Of a stretch of DNA of 64,000 bases, positions 46,100 to 57,680 are shown one piece after another. Source of the DNA: Diadema setosum (Eukaryota; Echinodermata; Echinoidea; Diadematoida; Diadematidae); contig CM067070.1 of NCBI GenBank assembly GCA_033980235.1, positions 31,454,594 through 31,518,593 of the forward strand, written 5' to 3'. Under the pieces are notes generated by a model that was given only the letters and a program-made list of their open reading frames with translations, was not told the origin of the DNA and made no database searches. The stretch's first letter is position 1. Every line of letters begins with the position of its first letter. Both the position numbers and the translations under genes were made by a program.

Positions 46100-47281
46100 A
46101 TGGCAGGATCAAATCGCCTTTTCCTGCTCATCTTCATCGCGGATATGATGTTGAACACCTTAAGCCACGCAGAAAATAGAACCTCGTTTATCTTTTCTCC
46201 GATGACACTAAAAACAACCCGACACATTCTCGAACTAAAAGGTGGAGAAAGCTCTGCTCCAACTGACTTTGTCTGGGACGATTTCTCCGGACTCACAAAA
46301 ATATATGAGAATTCCGATGAGATCTTCACCGAGGGTTTTGCAGAGCCGCAGAAGAATAAGTGGGTGTGGATCTTCAATTGGTCTTGGTCTAATATTGTGC
46401 AGGTCATATTTGCAATTGTGGGTATTTTTGGGAACTTGCTCGTCATTCTGGCTTTGCATAGACGAAAGGCTATCCAGCATTCTACGGACATTTTCATCGG
46501 GGCACTCGCAGTGGCCGACTTTCTGACATCAATCTTTATCATCCCGCTACCCGTGGCCGTATCTGTACCAAAGACAATGCTTGGTAAAGTCTACTGCGTG
46601 GTAATCTACTCTCGCTATCTTCTGTGGATGTGCATAAACGCATCTGTATACACGTTAAAAGGAATGTCTGTTGTCCGTTTCTTAGCTGTTGCCTTCCCAC
46701 TCCTTTTTCATCGGCTTGTGACAAGAAAACGTGTCTTCATTTACCTCACTATTGTCTGGATTTTATGCATTCCATCATGTATACACCAGATCAGTGTGAA
46801 AGTCGTTGACAATGTCTGTTACAATGCGAAGAACATCACGGAAAAGAAGATAACAGCAATTTTTCTCTTCATGTTACGCGTCGGCATCCCTGCGTTGACC
46901 ATGATAATAACCCAGGCTGCCACGGTACTATCACTCAATCGACAATCACGCGCAATGCACGGTGCGCGCTTCGCAAAGGACGGCGCGTCACCTTCCTTTC
47001 ATGTCACAGCGCGTAATCGTGTCGTCAAATTGACGCTCATTGTAATCATCATTTACATTCTCACCGTGGGCCCAAATGAGACGTTGACTCTCCTTTTGGT
47101 CATGAAGGGCAGACTGGAAAATTATCTATTCAGCCCTCTGTTCTACATGTTGACATTCATGACATTCACAAATTCGTGCGCCAACCCTTTCATCTACGCA
47201 GCTCAATACCCTAAGTTTCGTTCTGCCCTCCGAGATATTTTTAAACGTAGCGTAAGCGATAAAAATGCCCTTTTTGATTGA
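46100..47281 (+). CDS. Class A (rhodopsin-like) GPCR, cluster gene 4 (shortened tail)
   Basis: 393 aa from the ATG at 46100 (MAGSNRLFLLIFIADMM). An in-frame GTG at 46073 is not needed, as the ATG aligns with its paralogues. Signal-peptide-like start, ectodomain, KWVWIFNWSWSN, FGNLLV, LAVAD, VVRFLAVAFP, NPFIY. Two oddities: TM3 reads YTLKGMSVVRF, with Lys where all five other receptors have Thr, and the protein stops at KNALFD. The roughly 20-residue tail of genes 1-3 and 5 is lost, although related DNA continues after the stop. It may be functional but relaxed. Confidence 0.9.
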   Translation: MAGSNRLFLLIFIADMMLNTLSHAENRTSFIFSPMTLKTTRHILELKGGESSAPTDFVWDDFSGLTKIYENSDEIFTEGFAEPQKNKWVWIFNWSWSNIVQVIFAIVGIFGNLLVILALHRRKAIQHSTDIFIGALAVADFLTSIFIIPLPVAVSVPKTMLGKVYCVVIYSRYLLWMCINASVYTLKGMSVVRFLAVAFPLLFHRLVTRKRVFIYLTIVWILCIPSCIHQISVKVVDNVCYNAKNITEKKITAIFLFMLRVGIPALTMIITQAATVLSLNRQSRAMHGARFAKDGASPSFHVTARNRVVKLTLIVIIIYILTVGPNETLTLLLVMKGRLENYLFSPLFYMLTFMTFTNSCANPFIYAAQYPKFRSALRDIFKRSVSDKNALFD

Positions 47282-48375
47282 CCTTCAAGAAATGATCCTC
47301 ATTCGATAGTTGGAGAAAACGATTGATGTAATATTCAGAATGCCTAGACAGATTGTGGTAGAAATGATTTTACATAGTTCAAAAGCTTTTCTTAAATGTG
47401 TTCTTGAGCAGGATAAAGAATATGAGCACGTATATATAATATATATATGCTCACTCATTATCCCTGTTATTGTCGTATTAATTATCAGTAATTGGCATCA
47501 TCACAAGAAAAAAAAAACACCAACAAACAAAGTCATATGCATTTCATGCCTTTGTGCAGTGGGCATAAAATCTGCAGAAAGCCTATGAGTAAAATAACCT
47601 TAATTGCTCTAAACGTTTAGCGCCCAAAATAGCTCCTTCCACCTTCATTCCGCTCTTTATGTTTATTTCTCCGACTCTTGTTTCTCACGTACTAGTATTT
47701 GGTATTCCTCCAAAGGCGGCCTATGCAAGTCAGAAAACACAGCAACTATTGCGATGATAGCTTTAAAATCTAAGGATAAGCAAACAAATTATTAAATAAT
47801 ATCATTTATTTTCCACAAATGAAAAATTTGAAAGACATTGAGATGGTGATTGCATGTACCAAACACAAACCGTGCTCAATACTCGCCACGCTAAAAAGTA
47901 ACTCGTTCCGTCAAATGAGTACAAAGTACAGTTCGAGTGGAATAACCAGTTGTCAATGTTATCACATTCTAAAAGTAAGATTCATCTTCAAAGGATAAAG
48001 CGCATCTAGGAGAGAAAAAAGATTATTTGAGTGAAATGAAAGATTACTTTTACATCATACTGAATGAAACCACTTTACATATAATTTTGCTGGAAAAAAA
48101 AATCTTCTTCGTACTCTGTCTGTATCGCCTAAAATCGAAGGCTTCTCATTGTCTCATGGAGAGAGGAAAATAATGTGTTTAATTTTAGTACAGCCACTGT
48201 ACATCCCAGCTCATATGCTTGTATTGTTGTATCAAAAACTATGAGGATGCAAGATTTGTGTGTAACATGTATCATAAGCAATGGTTGTTTTATGACATGG
48301 AGACATTGCAGATCATTAGAAATAGTAATTATACGTTTTCTTGGTAGGACGCAGAATCATTTGTCACACCCAAAT

Positions 48376-48662
48376 TAAACGGTTACAGCTCGTTATTCAG
48401 AAGGTTCGTTATTCCGAAGGATCTTCAGTCCGAAGATTCGTTATTTTGAAGGTTCGTTTTTCCGAATTTCATTTTCGGATTAACAAATCTGCGGAATAAC
48501 GAACCTTCGGAATAACGCCACAAATGTTCGGATTAACGAACCCTTTTTCATTTTCGGATTAACGAACCTTGATAGGTATAGGGAATTTGTGTGTTTCGGA
48601 TTAACGAATCTTCGGAATAACGAACCTTCGGAATATCGAACCTTCGGAATAACGAACAGCAC
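48376..48662. repeat. TTCGTTATTCCGAA repeat element, second copy
   Basis: Alternating TTCGTTATTCCGAAGG and CGGAATAACGAACCTT words in both orientations; same family as 19937-20738 but without an insertion. Open frames here are artefacts of the repeat. Confidence 0.75.
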
Positions 48663-49653
48663 CCAATTAAACACTAGTCACACTGCCTTTCAGGTTTTAA
48701 GATATCATTGAACAAAAGGACGAAGACATTTTTCACCAGACCCCTCGAGCGGACGAGTATTGAAATTACTTTTAAGTTTGATAGAAGTATGCTATTATTG
48801 CCACCATGTAAAGCTTTCAGACAATTATTTTGTTTCTGGAAATAATTCAGTACAAACTAGAAGCCTTCGAAGTTCGGCTCTTGTGGAGGAAATTCCAACC
48901 CGACTAGAAATGATGATGCTAAAAGGAAAATACCGTGAGAAACAACTATAATGAAATCAAGAGGGAAAGCTGGGAATTAAGGAAGAACCAATCTTCCTTC
49001 TCCGTTAACTTTGATAATTGTCACGATTACAGAATAAGATCAGTATTTCTGTCAAGTCAGCATCGTAGCAAATGTAGTATTCAAATCATCATTATCTATA
49101 CAGCCAACAATTCATTATACTTTCGTTGTTCTTACTGTTAGTTATCATTGTCTTTATCAAGGCAATTTTACTTTACTTTATTTTAATCGAATAGTAGGCG
49201 TAAGCATTATCTAAAGTTACAAAGCTTAATTAAAATGGAAACATACCAAATCATTTTGATCTTCTCAACACTTTGCAGAATAAGGCAGGAGTGCGCCTTA
49301 TGTTTGATTGAGTTTTGAAGTTGTCGGCTTCCTACCAAAAAGCCGATACTTCTAAGACTGTTCTGCCATGTTTACAAAACATCATACATTCAATTGCATT
49401 GTTAGATAAAACCTAGTAGTCGCTTAGGTTCACACAATCACACAATCTTAGATCCCCAAATCACAACCTCCAAATTGTACAGCGGCTGCATCTGTGAAAT
49501 TTCTTAACCGTTCTTTATCCACCAAACAATGTGTAAGCCTTGACTCGATTACACATCCTCTTAAGACATTCTTCTCCAAGAAATGTCACCCTAATTGTCA
49601 CCCTGTCATGTGGCATCTTCTCAATATGATGATGAGGCATTGTCGGTTTTTAA

Positions 49654-49734
49654 CGCGTGCGCATGAGTGCGAAAACGCATTTCATTGCCATAGTTCAGTA
49701 AACTGGCAAATATCTCAAGCTATGCGTATATAAA
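49654..49734 (+). promoter_or_regulatory. Conserved promoter module of GPCR gene 5
   Basis: CGCGTGCGCATGAGTGCG at 49654, CCATAGTTCAGTAAA near 49688, TATATAAA at 49727. The NRF1-like site has one half-site degraded (CATGAG). Confidence 0.7.
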
Positions 49735-49757
49735 TGCCATGGGTGTCAAAGCGAACT

Positions 49758-49871
49758 CGTTAGCCTATTTCACGCCGTCTACCTTGCACGTTCAACACAT
49801 TGTTCAAGAAGAACCGAGAGCGGATGACAAAAGCGAAGCATTGCAATTGACGCAAGGTTTTCAAAATCAAG
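49758..49871 (+). other. Predicted first exon of GPCR gene 5
   Basis: About 30 bases after the TATA box to TCAAG|GTAAAT. It contains a short uORF (MTKAKHCN then stop). The end ATTGACGCAAGGTTTTCAAAATCAAG is related to gene 4. The intron runs to the acceptor at 50717-50718 (tctatag). Confidence 0.55.
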
Positions 49872-50757
49872 GTAAATATTTTTTCTCTTCTTTTTTGATG
49901 TAGGCTGAAAACCGGGGAATAATTTATCATTTTAGCTACAAACGTCTTTCTCGTCCAAATACGCTGCACAAAATATGCATTTATTTTCATTGAGACTGAT
50001 ATTTTAACTTGAAGATTATTCATCACAAAGATAATTGGCTCTCAAACTGCAACAAATGTTGAAAAAACAATCTTGTTTTTCTGTTGTCGTTTTCCGGGCA
50101 AATACCAGCAAACTCAATATCTAATGTATTTGTCATGGAGAAGTTGCTGAATTGACCCAGTCAAGTAAGTTGGTGCATAATGCAAATTTTTGTCTTTTAG
50201 CGAATTATAAACAGCTACTGATAATGATATTGTCATTAGGATAATGAAACAAAATAAGTATAATTATGTTTGCCTTTTCGACTGATTTCCTCATTGCTAA
50301 TCAGATGATATGAGAATTTAGTATTGATGACTAAAGCAAAAGGTGGTTGAACACTTTATGCAAATACACCCTGCTCGTCCCCCTAGTTACGGTATCCTCA
50401 TTTGATTTCCTCATTTGCTAATCTGATGATATGAGAATTTAGTATTGAGGTTTAAAGGAAAAGGTGGTTGATTTTTTTTTTCAAATAGACCCTGCTCATC
50501 CCCCTAGTTACGTGACTGTAAAATAAATCATTTCATGCTATTTTTCAGTTCATATGAATGTTATATTCTGTCTGTGTCTTTGTGTTTGTCATTCATTCCT
50601 ACGTATTTTGTGTCTATATGTTTTGAGATAGAGGTCAAAAGCCTTGTATTGATATCTTGGACCGTTGAAACATCAAGTAATTAACTTTCTTTCTTTGTGT
50701 TGATTTTTTGGTCTATAGATACATACGCAGGGCGTTTGAAGAACCACAGATCTCAAA

Positions 50758-52002
50758 ATGGCAAGATCAAATGGCTTCTTCCCGCTAGTGCTCATTGTGA
50801 ACATGATGCCCAATACTCTTAGCCAAGCAGAGAACATAACCATGTCACTGAATTCCTCAATTACACCCGATACAAGCCAGTTCATCATCTTCTCCAAAGT
50901 GAGAGACAACCTTACTCCAAATGACTGGGGCGACTTCTCGTGCCTCGTAGAAAGTTACGAGAATTCCACAGAGTTCTTCAACGAGAGTCTTGGAAAGGAG
51001 AAGGGAAGTGATTGGGTGTGGGTGTTCAGGTGGTCTTGGTCTAATGTTGTTCAATTTATATTTGCAATTGTGGGTATTTGTGGTAACTTACTCGTCATTC
51101 TGGCTCTGTTCAAGCGAAAGGCTATCCAGCAATCTACAGACATTTTCATCGGGGCACTCGCAGTGGCCGACTTTCTGACCTCAATCTTTATCATCCCGCT
51201 ACCTGTGGCTGTATTCGTGCCAAAGACAGCCATAGGTGACCTCTACTGTGTGGTAGTTTTCTCACGCTTCTTTCTTTGGATGTGCATAAACGCATCTGTA
51301 TACACGTTAACAGGAATGTCTGTTGTGCGTTTCTTAGCTGTTGCGTTCCCACTCCATTTTCACCGGCTTGTGACAAGAAAACGTGTCTTCATTTACCTCA
51401 CTATCGTCTGGATTTTGTGCATCCCGTCTTGCATCCACCAAATCAGTGTGATAGTCGTCAACAACGTATGCTTTAACACGAAGAGCTTAACTGAAAAGAA
51501 GATTAGCGCGATCCTTCTTTTCATTCTACGCATTGGTGTGCCTTCGATGACCATGATAGTAACCCAGGTTGCCACAGCACTCTCGCTCAATCGACAGTCA
51601 CGCGCTATGCGCGGTGCGCGCTTCGCAAAGGACGGCGCGTCACCTTCGTTTCACGTCACAGCGCGTAATCGTGTCGTCAAATTGACGCTCATTATTGTCA
51701 TCACATACATTCTCTCAGTGGGCCCTCACGAAACTTACACGCTCATTCTGGTTATGGCTGACAATATCGAAAGTTATCTATTCACCACACTTTTCTACAT
51801 GTTGACTTTTTTGACATTCACAAATTCATGCGCAAACCCTTTCATCTACGCAGCTCAATACCCGAAGTTTCGTTCTGCCATCAGAGATATCTTCACGCGT
51901 AGCATAAGCGATGAAAATGTTCTATTTGACCAATCTGTTTCAAATGACCTTTCCGCGAAAATTGGAGGGAACGGTCAATTCAAAAACCGCCAGATTGCCT
52001 AG
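50758..52002 (+). CDS. Class A (rhodopsin-like) GPCR, cluster gene 5
   Basis: 414 aa, intact, start MARSNGFFPLVLIVNMM. Signal-peptide-like N-terminus; ectodomain with sequons (NIT, NSS, NST, NES); DWVWVFRWSWSN; CGNLLV; LAVAD; Cys3.25 in DLYC; VVRFLAVAFP in place of DRY; ECL2 Cys in NNVCFN; SVGPHE in TM6, where genes 1-4 and 6 have TVGPN; NPFIYAAQYPKFR in TM7; tail ending NRQIA. Closest to gene 4 around TM4-ECL2 (IPSCIHQISV). Promoter about 1 kb upstream. Tandem with gene 4. Confidence 0.93.
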   Translation: MARSNGFFPLVLIVNMMPNTLSQAENITMSLNSSITPDTSQFIIFSKVRDNLTPNDWGDFSCLVESYENSTEFFNESLGKEKGSDWVWVFRWSWSNVVQFIFAIVGICGNLLVILALFKRKAIQQSTDIFIGALAVADFLTSIFIIPLPVAVFVPKTAIGDLYCVVVFSRFFLWMCINASVYTLTGMSVVRFLAVAFPLHFHRLVTRKRVFIYLTIVWILCIPSCIHQISVIVVNNVCFNTKSLTEKKISAILLFILRIGVPSMTMIVTQVATALSLNRQSRAMRGARFAKDGASPSFHVTARNRVVKLTLIIVITYILSVGPHETYTLILVMADNIESYLFTTLFYMLTFLTFTNSCANPFIYAAQYPKFRSAIRDIFTRSISDENVLFDQSVSNDLSAKIGGNGQFKNRQIA

Positions 52003-54627
52003 AAAGATTGTGACAGATTACTATCATTTCAAATTACCCCAAAGCTTTTCTTAAACGTTTATTTGAGCAACGCAATGAAAATGATCACGGTATCATCATC
52101 ACGCATCATTCCGTGATTATTGTAGTCATTACTAGTAGTTGATATTTTCACGAAAAAAACCCCCACCAAAACAACCGACAACGTAAAATTATAAATTTCA
52201 CGTGCACTTTTTGTGCATGCATGTGCGATTGACCCATCTCACATATTTTGGGTCCTGACACAAAATCAATGTGTGTGACTTTTTGTAAGCTTTGGGATTT
52301 TTGGTCACAATAAGACTTTCTATGAAAAACCGAAGAACCATAACAAATCACAGCAGCAGCTGCTAACGGTATTGTTTTCATAATAATAATGTCAATTTAC
52401 AGTCTCGTATATTAGTTTGATTTAGATGTACACATGGGAAGTCGAATATATTTATCGTTAAACTCGATAAACCCCTCAAAAGAGAACTCTTGGGCTCAAG
52501 TTGTGTTTTTCTTCGATATCGTTGTGCAAGACGTAGACTGCTTACTTGTAAATTGCATTTAGCGAAGATACAACTATAGGCTGTAATTTCAAGTCTTCTA
52601 CCACTGTTTACTCCAATAATTGCACCGTTAATAAGAGCTAGTATATGGACATTTTACAGGGTTTACATCCTTTAAGGATTTGGAATTAAGGGTAATATGG
52701 TATATACTATAAATCCAATGGATAAATTTTATTTTCCTTGCGTCTTTTCTTCTCCTTGATGATATGAAAAGGTAGGGCAATTAGTGGTATAAAGCCATAA
52801 TTGAATATTTGTCTTTCTGTAATTGTACTTGAGTAATTGAAGGAATAAGTGTTGCCAACAACATAGTTTTAAAACTGCCTGGTTGGTTAACATCCCCCCA
52901 AATAAAAGAAAGACACTTTTATGCTGCTCAGATCTCTGCAATCTTGTTTCTTTATTAATCAGCAGAGTAGTACATTCATGTACTAAAGTTGCAGAAGAAT
53001 ATTTGTAATGAAAATGAAATCATCTTATCGTCAGAGGTATATTAAGCGAACGTCTCAGAACTTTAACCAAAGTGTCAGTGATGTTTCTATTCATGAGTTT
53101 AATTTCTTTAAAGTGGTCCTATGTTGGTAAAATAATACCACATACAATTTTAGTGTCAAATTCTTATGATGAAATACAAGCCACAGAGGGAAAAAAATCC
53201 CATCAAAGAATAGTCTAAAAGATTTAGATGAGGAAATTGGAACACACATTGGACAAAAACAACAACAACAACAACAACAAAGGAATCTCAATAGTCGTAT
53301 CCTAAAGAGTCAATTGTGTTATCTAATTAATTGAATACACTAGAAATGGAAAATAAACATCTTTCGGTACACTTCAAAGAAAGAAATTTCATTATCAAAA
53401 AGTAAAATGCCTATTGTGAAATGGTATTCTTTGAGTGGAGTAAAATCATTACTTTTTCTTGTGAATGACGATGATCCCCGTAGTTTTGTGCTTTTATCAG
53501 TAGTCCAGCTCTTTATAAGAAGAGTTGATGAAACTGCACTTCAGAAAATAAGACTTGGCTGCCTTCAGATGCAGTTGGCAGGAAGAATTGTCTATAATAT
53601 GTGTATACCAGTTCATTAACAATATTTTGTTATGCTAAGTCCATGGTTAAGGAACGTCTTTTTTTTTTCTTTTTTTTGTGCTCACAACTATTGCAATCGT
53701 GAAGTATAACTTTTGATGTTACCCATAGGTCTAATGGGGCATAATTATCAGATGAAAAAGCTATGCAACGAATGTATGAAAATAAACATCAAATCTACAT
53801 CATATTTCCTACTTCGTCACTTAAGATGGATATCCCTCTATAAAATTTTCTTATAGTTTGTTTAAAATACGCCCCGATTGAATATGTGATTCTCTGTTTT
53901 CTTTGTACAGCCGCCAGAAACGACGAATCTCACTCTCCGGGTTGGTTTGACTATCACGCCTATTTGTAATTTTCATATCATAATTGGGTTCATGTTGAGC
54001 ATAATTATGAAATGCCACATTACGTCATCCGACATCCCTTGAATGTTCTATTTCTATCATCTTTTTCTCTTTGTAGTTGTTGTCATGATATTGATAGATA
54101 TTAATAATACTCATCTTTAGATAAATATAATATGTTTGATGTTGTTATTTCATAAGTTACTTTTACGACTGTGAAGTGATACTTACCACTGACAGATCAA
54201 CTCGGTGATTCACATTAAGATTTGGAACTGTTCATTTTGTTTGTGGACTTTCAGATAAGCTTTGTATAAGCTTTCAATATCCACAGTCTGTCGGGATATA
54301 GTTCATACTCCTACAAGAATGTTTTCAAGTGTGGATTGACACCTTTTTGGCTTTCAGTGTTATAGTCGGTTTGTTTTATGTATAATCAATTGTCACGTTG
54401 TTAATTTCAAATTACTCCTAAAACTTAAATACTCACTCAAATAAAACTTTCTACAATTTTGTTTGATAGAAGCTTGCTGTTTCTGTTTTTCACCCTTACT
54501 GAAATATTTCAGATAGGCATAAATGTAATTTGCTCATGTTATGAGATAACGTCACAATATCATATCGAATATTTATTGCTCCACTTGTACAATTAAAGTA
54601 ACTTATCAATCCCACAAAACGCAGACA

Positions 54628-54964
54628 TTAAAGGGATGGTACAGTATTGGTAGAGATGAGAATTGAGCTTTTAACTTTTTGCAAGATACCAAGAAAACAC
54701 TTTTTATATAGTACAGAGCATACTATTCTAAGAGGAATTCAAAGTTTATATGATGAAAATCGGGTTTGGAATGACTGAAACATTAGAATCCTTTTTTTTT
54801 TGTTGATATCTCAGCCATTTCAAAACCAGTTTTTATCCAATACACGTTGAATTCCTCGTAGAATTATATGCTCTTTCATGTTTTATAAGAGGTTTCTCAT
54901 TATCTCACCAAAAATGTTAGAAACCTGAAATTAGGTCTCAACTTAAACTATACGATCCCTTTAA
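54628..54964. mobile_element. Fold-back MITE family 'GGTTGAG', copy 5
   Basis: TTAAAGGGATGGTACAG ... at the left; AACTATACGATCCCTTTAA at the right. The interior shares GAGGAATTC and GATATCTCAGCCATTTCAAAACC with the other copies. TTAA at both ends. Confidence 0.82.
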
Positions 54965-57648
54965 ATGAAGGGTGTGGATAATGTGTGGTTACAGAACAAA
55001 ACATGTGACCGCTCCGATATAAGTACATTTATCCTTTTAATGGTTACTTCGACAAATTCCTTTATCACATGTCAGTTCAGACTCAGAGACACAGACTCAG
55101 GTAATATCAGAATATTTCGGTCATAGGGATTTAATCGGTACTTTAATTACTAAATGCAAAAATCAGTGATTCGCAGCATAAATTCTATTTTTAAATAGTT
55201 TGAGAGGGACATCTTCAGTAGTGAAATGCTTGATAAAATGAAAAGATATCAAATCTATTTTCCTGCAATTATTCAAAACTTAAAATTGAACGTATCTAAT
55301 TAATAAATATACGGATATTGACACCGAAGACAATTAGAAACGACTTTAGATGCCTGGTGAGTTTCAACGATAGTGTAGAAACCTGTTTGATATGAAGACC
55401 TAGAGATAATTACTATTGTTCAAATCTTTGGGGACATAATTTGGCATCAATATGAAAACGTGAACATTATGAACCATATAGCGCCTTTACACATTGTCAA
55501 GATACTCAAAGCAAAATGAAAGCACCAAAGGTATTTTCATATCCTCGCCTCATTTAAACTCTATAACCTTACTAGCATCAGTTATTCTAAGCCTAAGATG
55601 AACACAATCCATATGGTAATGACAATGATTATTTCAGAAAACATTAACATTAACAACATGATACCTGAGCAAGGGGTTCCTTTTTATTTAAATGTCGTGA
55701 CTAAGGAGTACACTCTGCGTATTCTGTCAAAATTTTGGTTGAAAGGTTTGCGCTGTTGAATTAAACTCGTTTGCTTTTTGTATTACTAAGTTGCCGGCTA
55801 AAACATTTTTAGTACTGTTTTATTTTTAACCACTTTCATTTTCACTAAAAACAGCTTTTATGTCATTATGTATTACCTAATATCATCATGATTTATGTTA
55901 AAATGCACACTATGTAAAGTTAAAAGTTCTTTACTTTTGGAGATGTTGCCCCAGCATGTTCTAAGTCCCCGCAATGCTATCTTTACCTATTTATATTGCC
56001 TGCAAGCAATAAATGTCCTTGACAACGACAGCAACGTGTATTGTGTACATTTATTCAAACATCTATCAAGTCATCAAATAAGACTTCCTTCTGTGATGGT
56101 GTCAATAACATTGACCATTAAAGTCAATTGGCTCTATTTCATTCCTGATTTTCTCAAAGAAATAAAAAACATAAACTGTGACTTCTGCCAAAACAATATG
56201 TATGTCATTTGAGACAGGGAAAATAAATAGATATGAGCTATGACGGATAAAAAGAAATCACAATTTCATTATGAGTGGTGCATTATGTTCTTCCTAGTGG
56301 CTAAAGTCTTTTGAGTTTACTTGGATTGAGCCTAAAAGCACAAAAATGACTCCGCCATTCAAAATCTTGATAAAAGATGAAACGATCAATTAGAACCACT
56401 GGGGCGATCGATAAATCAATAATGCGGGTAATGCAGCGTTTCCAAGGACGACGCGACACCGTATAGCGCATTAGTTTCTAAAGATTAAAGACATCATAAC
56501 AGCTCGTGGTTTGTTAAAGCTACTTTAACAGCATAGAAAGATTGCTACATTGAGAGAGAATGAAAGGAAAATGAGAGGGAAAGAGAAAGCTATAGCAGTA
56601 AGAAGGGTATAGGGTCTCAGCTTATAAAGATAGAACATGAGGGCTCACATTTGACAACAAAAGGGACCTTGAGGGTGAAAGCGAAAAAAGACATCGAGGG
56701 AGAGAGAGAGAAAGAGGAAAGTGAAAAATAGAATAAGTCAGAGAAAAAGTAGAATCAGTAGTTGAAATAGACAGCGTTAAGGTCTGCAGCGTTTTTGCCT
56801 CGATTCAGCGATCTTATATGAGAACAAAGGATATATCTTCTTTTATAAATATCTTCTGTACCACACCAAAGGCTCAAATCGACTGTGAACATACAGGCAG
56901 AAGCGCGAATACACGGTTATGCAGCTAATCTCTTATTCCCTTCCCTACTCTGCCTTTACGCATGAATATGTGTGGCGTTTAATCTTAACATTGGTATAAT
57001 TCATTGCACCTTCATTATTTTTTGTTTCTTCTTGTTTGGTATGTAACGACTATTCTATTCTAAATGATCTGAAATTTGACTATACTAAATAACATTTGGA
57101 AACCTATCAAGGAATCATTTGCAAGGGACTTAGTCTGGAAGATTTTACATAATATCTCATTCATTCCTCATTCCCATAAAAAAAATAGAAGAGAGAGGAA
57201 GAAAGAAAGAAAGTAAGCTTAGACAGATGAATAGATATATTTCCCTTAAAGTCAAAAGACTTTTGATTCTTTCATCAGTGCTAGGTTGGATGTATTACGT
57301 GCCTAGTATGTATGGTCATACTTACTTCATTAATATACATTGTGAGACATGGATAGTTCTGTTCCAAAAAGTGTTAAATTCATTTTTCCTTAAATTTGAT
57401 TTTTTATTTTAAATTGACAAATTTTCTTAGTGATAGTCCCATACAGCACACTCTTTTCAGTATTGTTTTTCACCGTCTGATTTTTTTTCTCCCAAAATGT
57501 GTTAATTCCATAGACTGACACGAGACGTAAGGTCGTTGCATGAAAACTGTAATTTGAAGAAAAGTATTTTTTTTTCTCTTGCCATCACAAGTGGATTAAG
57601 CACCTTTTGTAGAAGAACTCAAATAATTATACAATATGCCTGTTTACA

Positions 57649-57653
<5 letters not shown>

Positions 57654-57679
<26 letters not shown>

Positions 57680-57680
57680 G
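57654..57680. repeat. (TA)n microsatellite
   Basis: Short TA tandem. Confidence 0.9.

Noticed and set aside
47310..47588. 92-codon frame just after GPCR gene 4
   Set aside because: Overlaps the decayed tail and 3' flank, which resembles the non-coding 3' flank of gene 5.
49494..49733. 79-codon frame upstream of GPCR gene 5
   Set aside because: Covers the promoter module; no similarity to a known protein.
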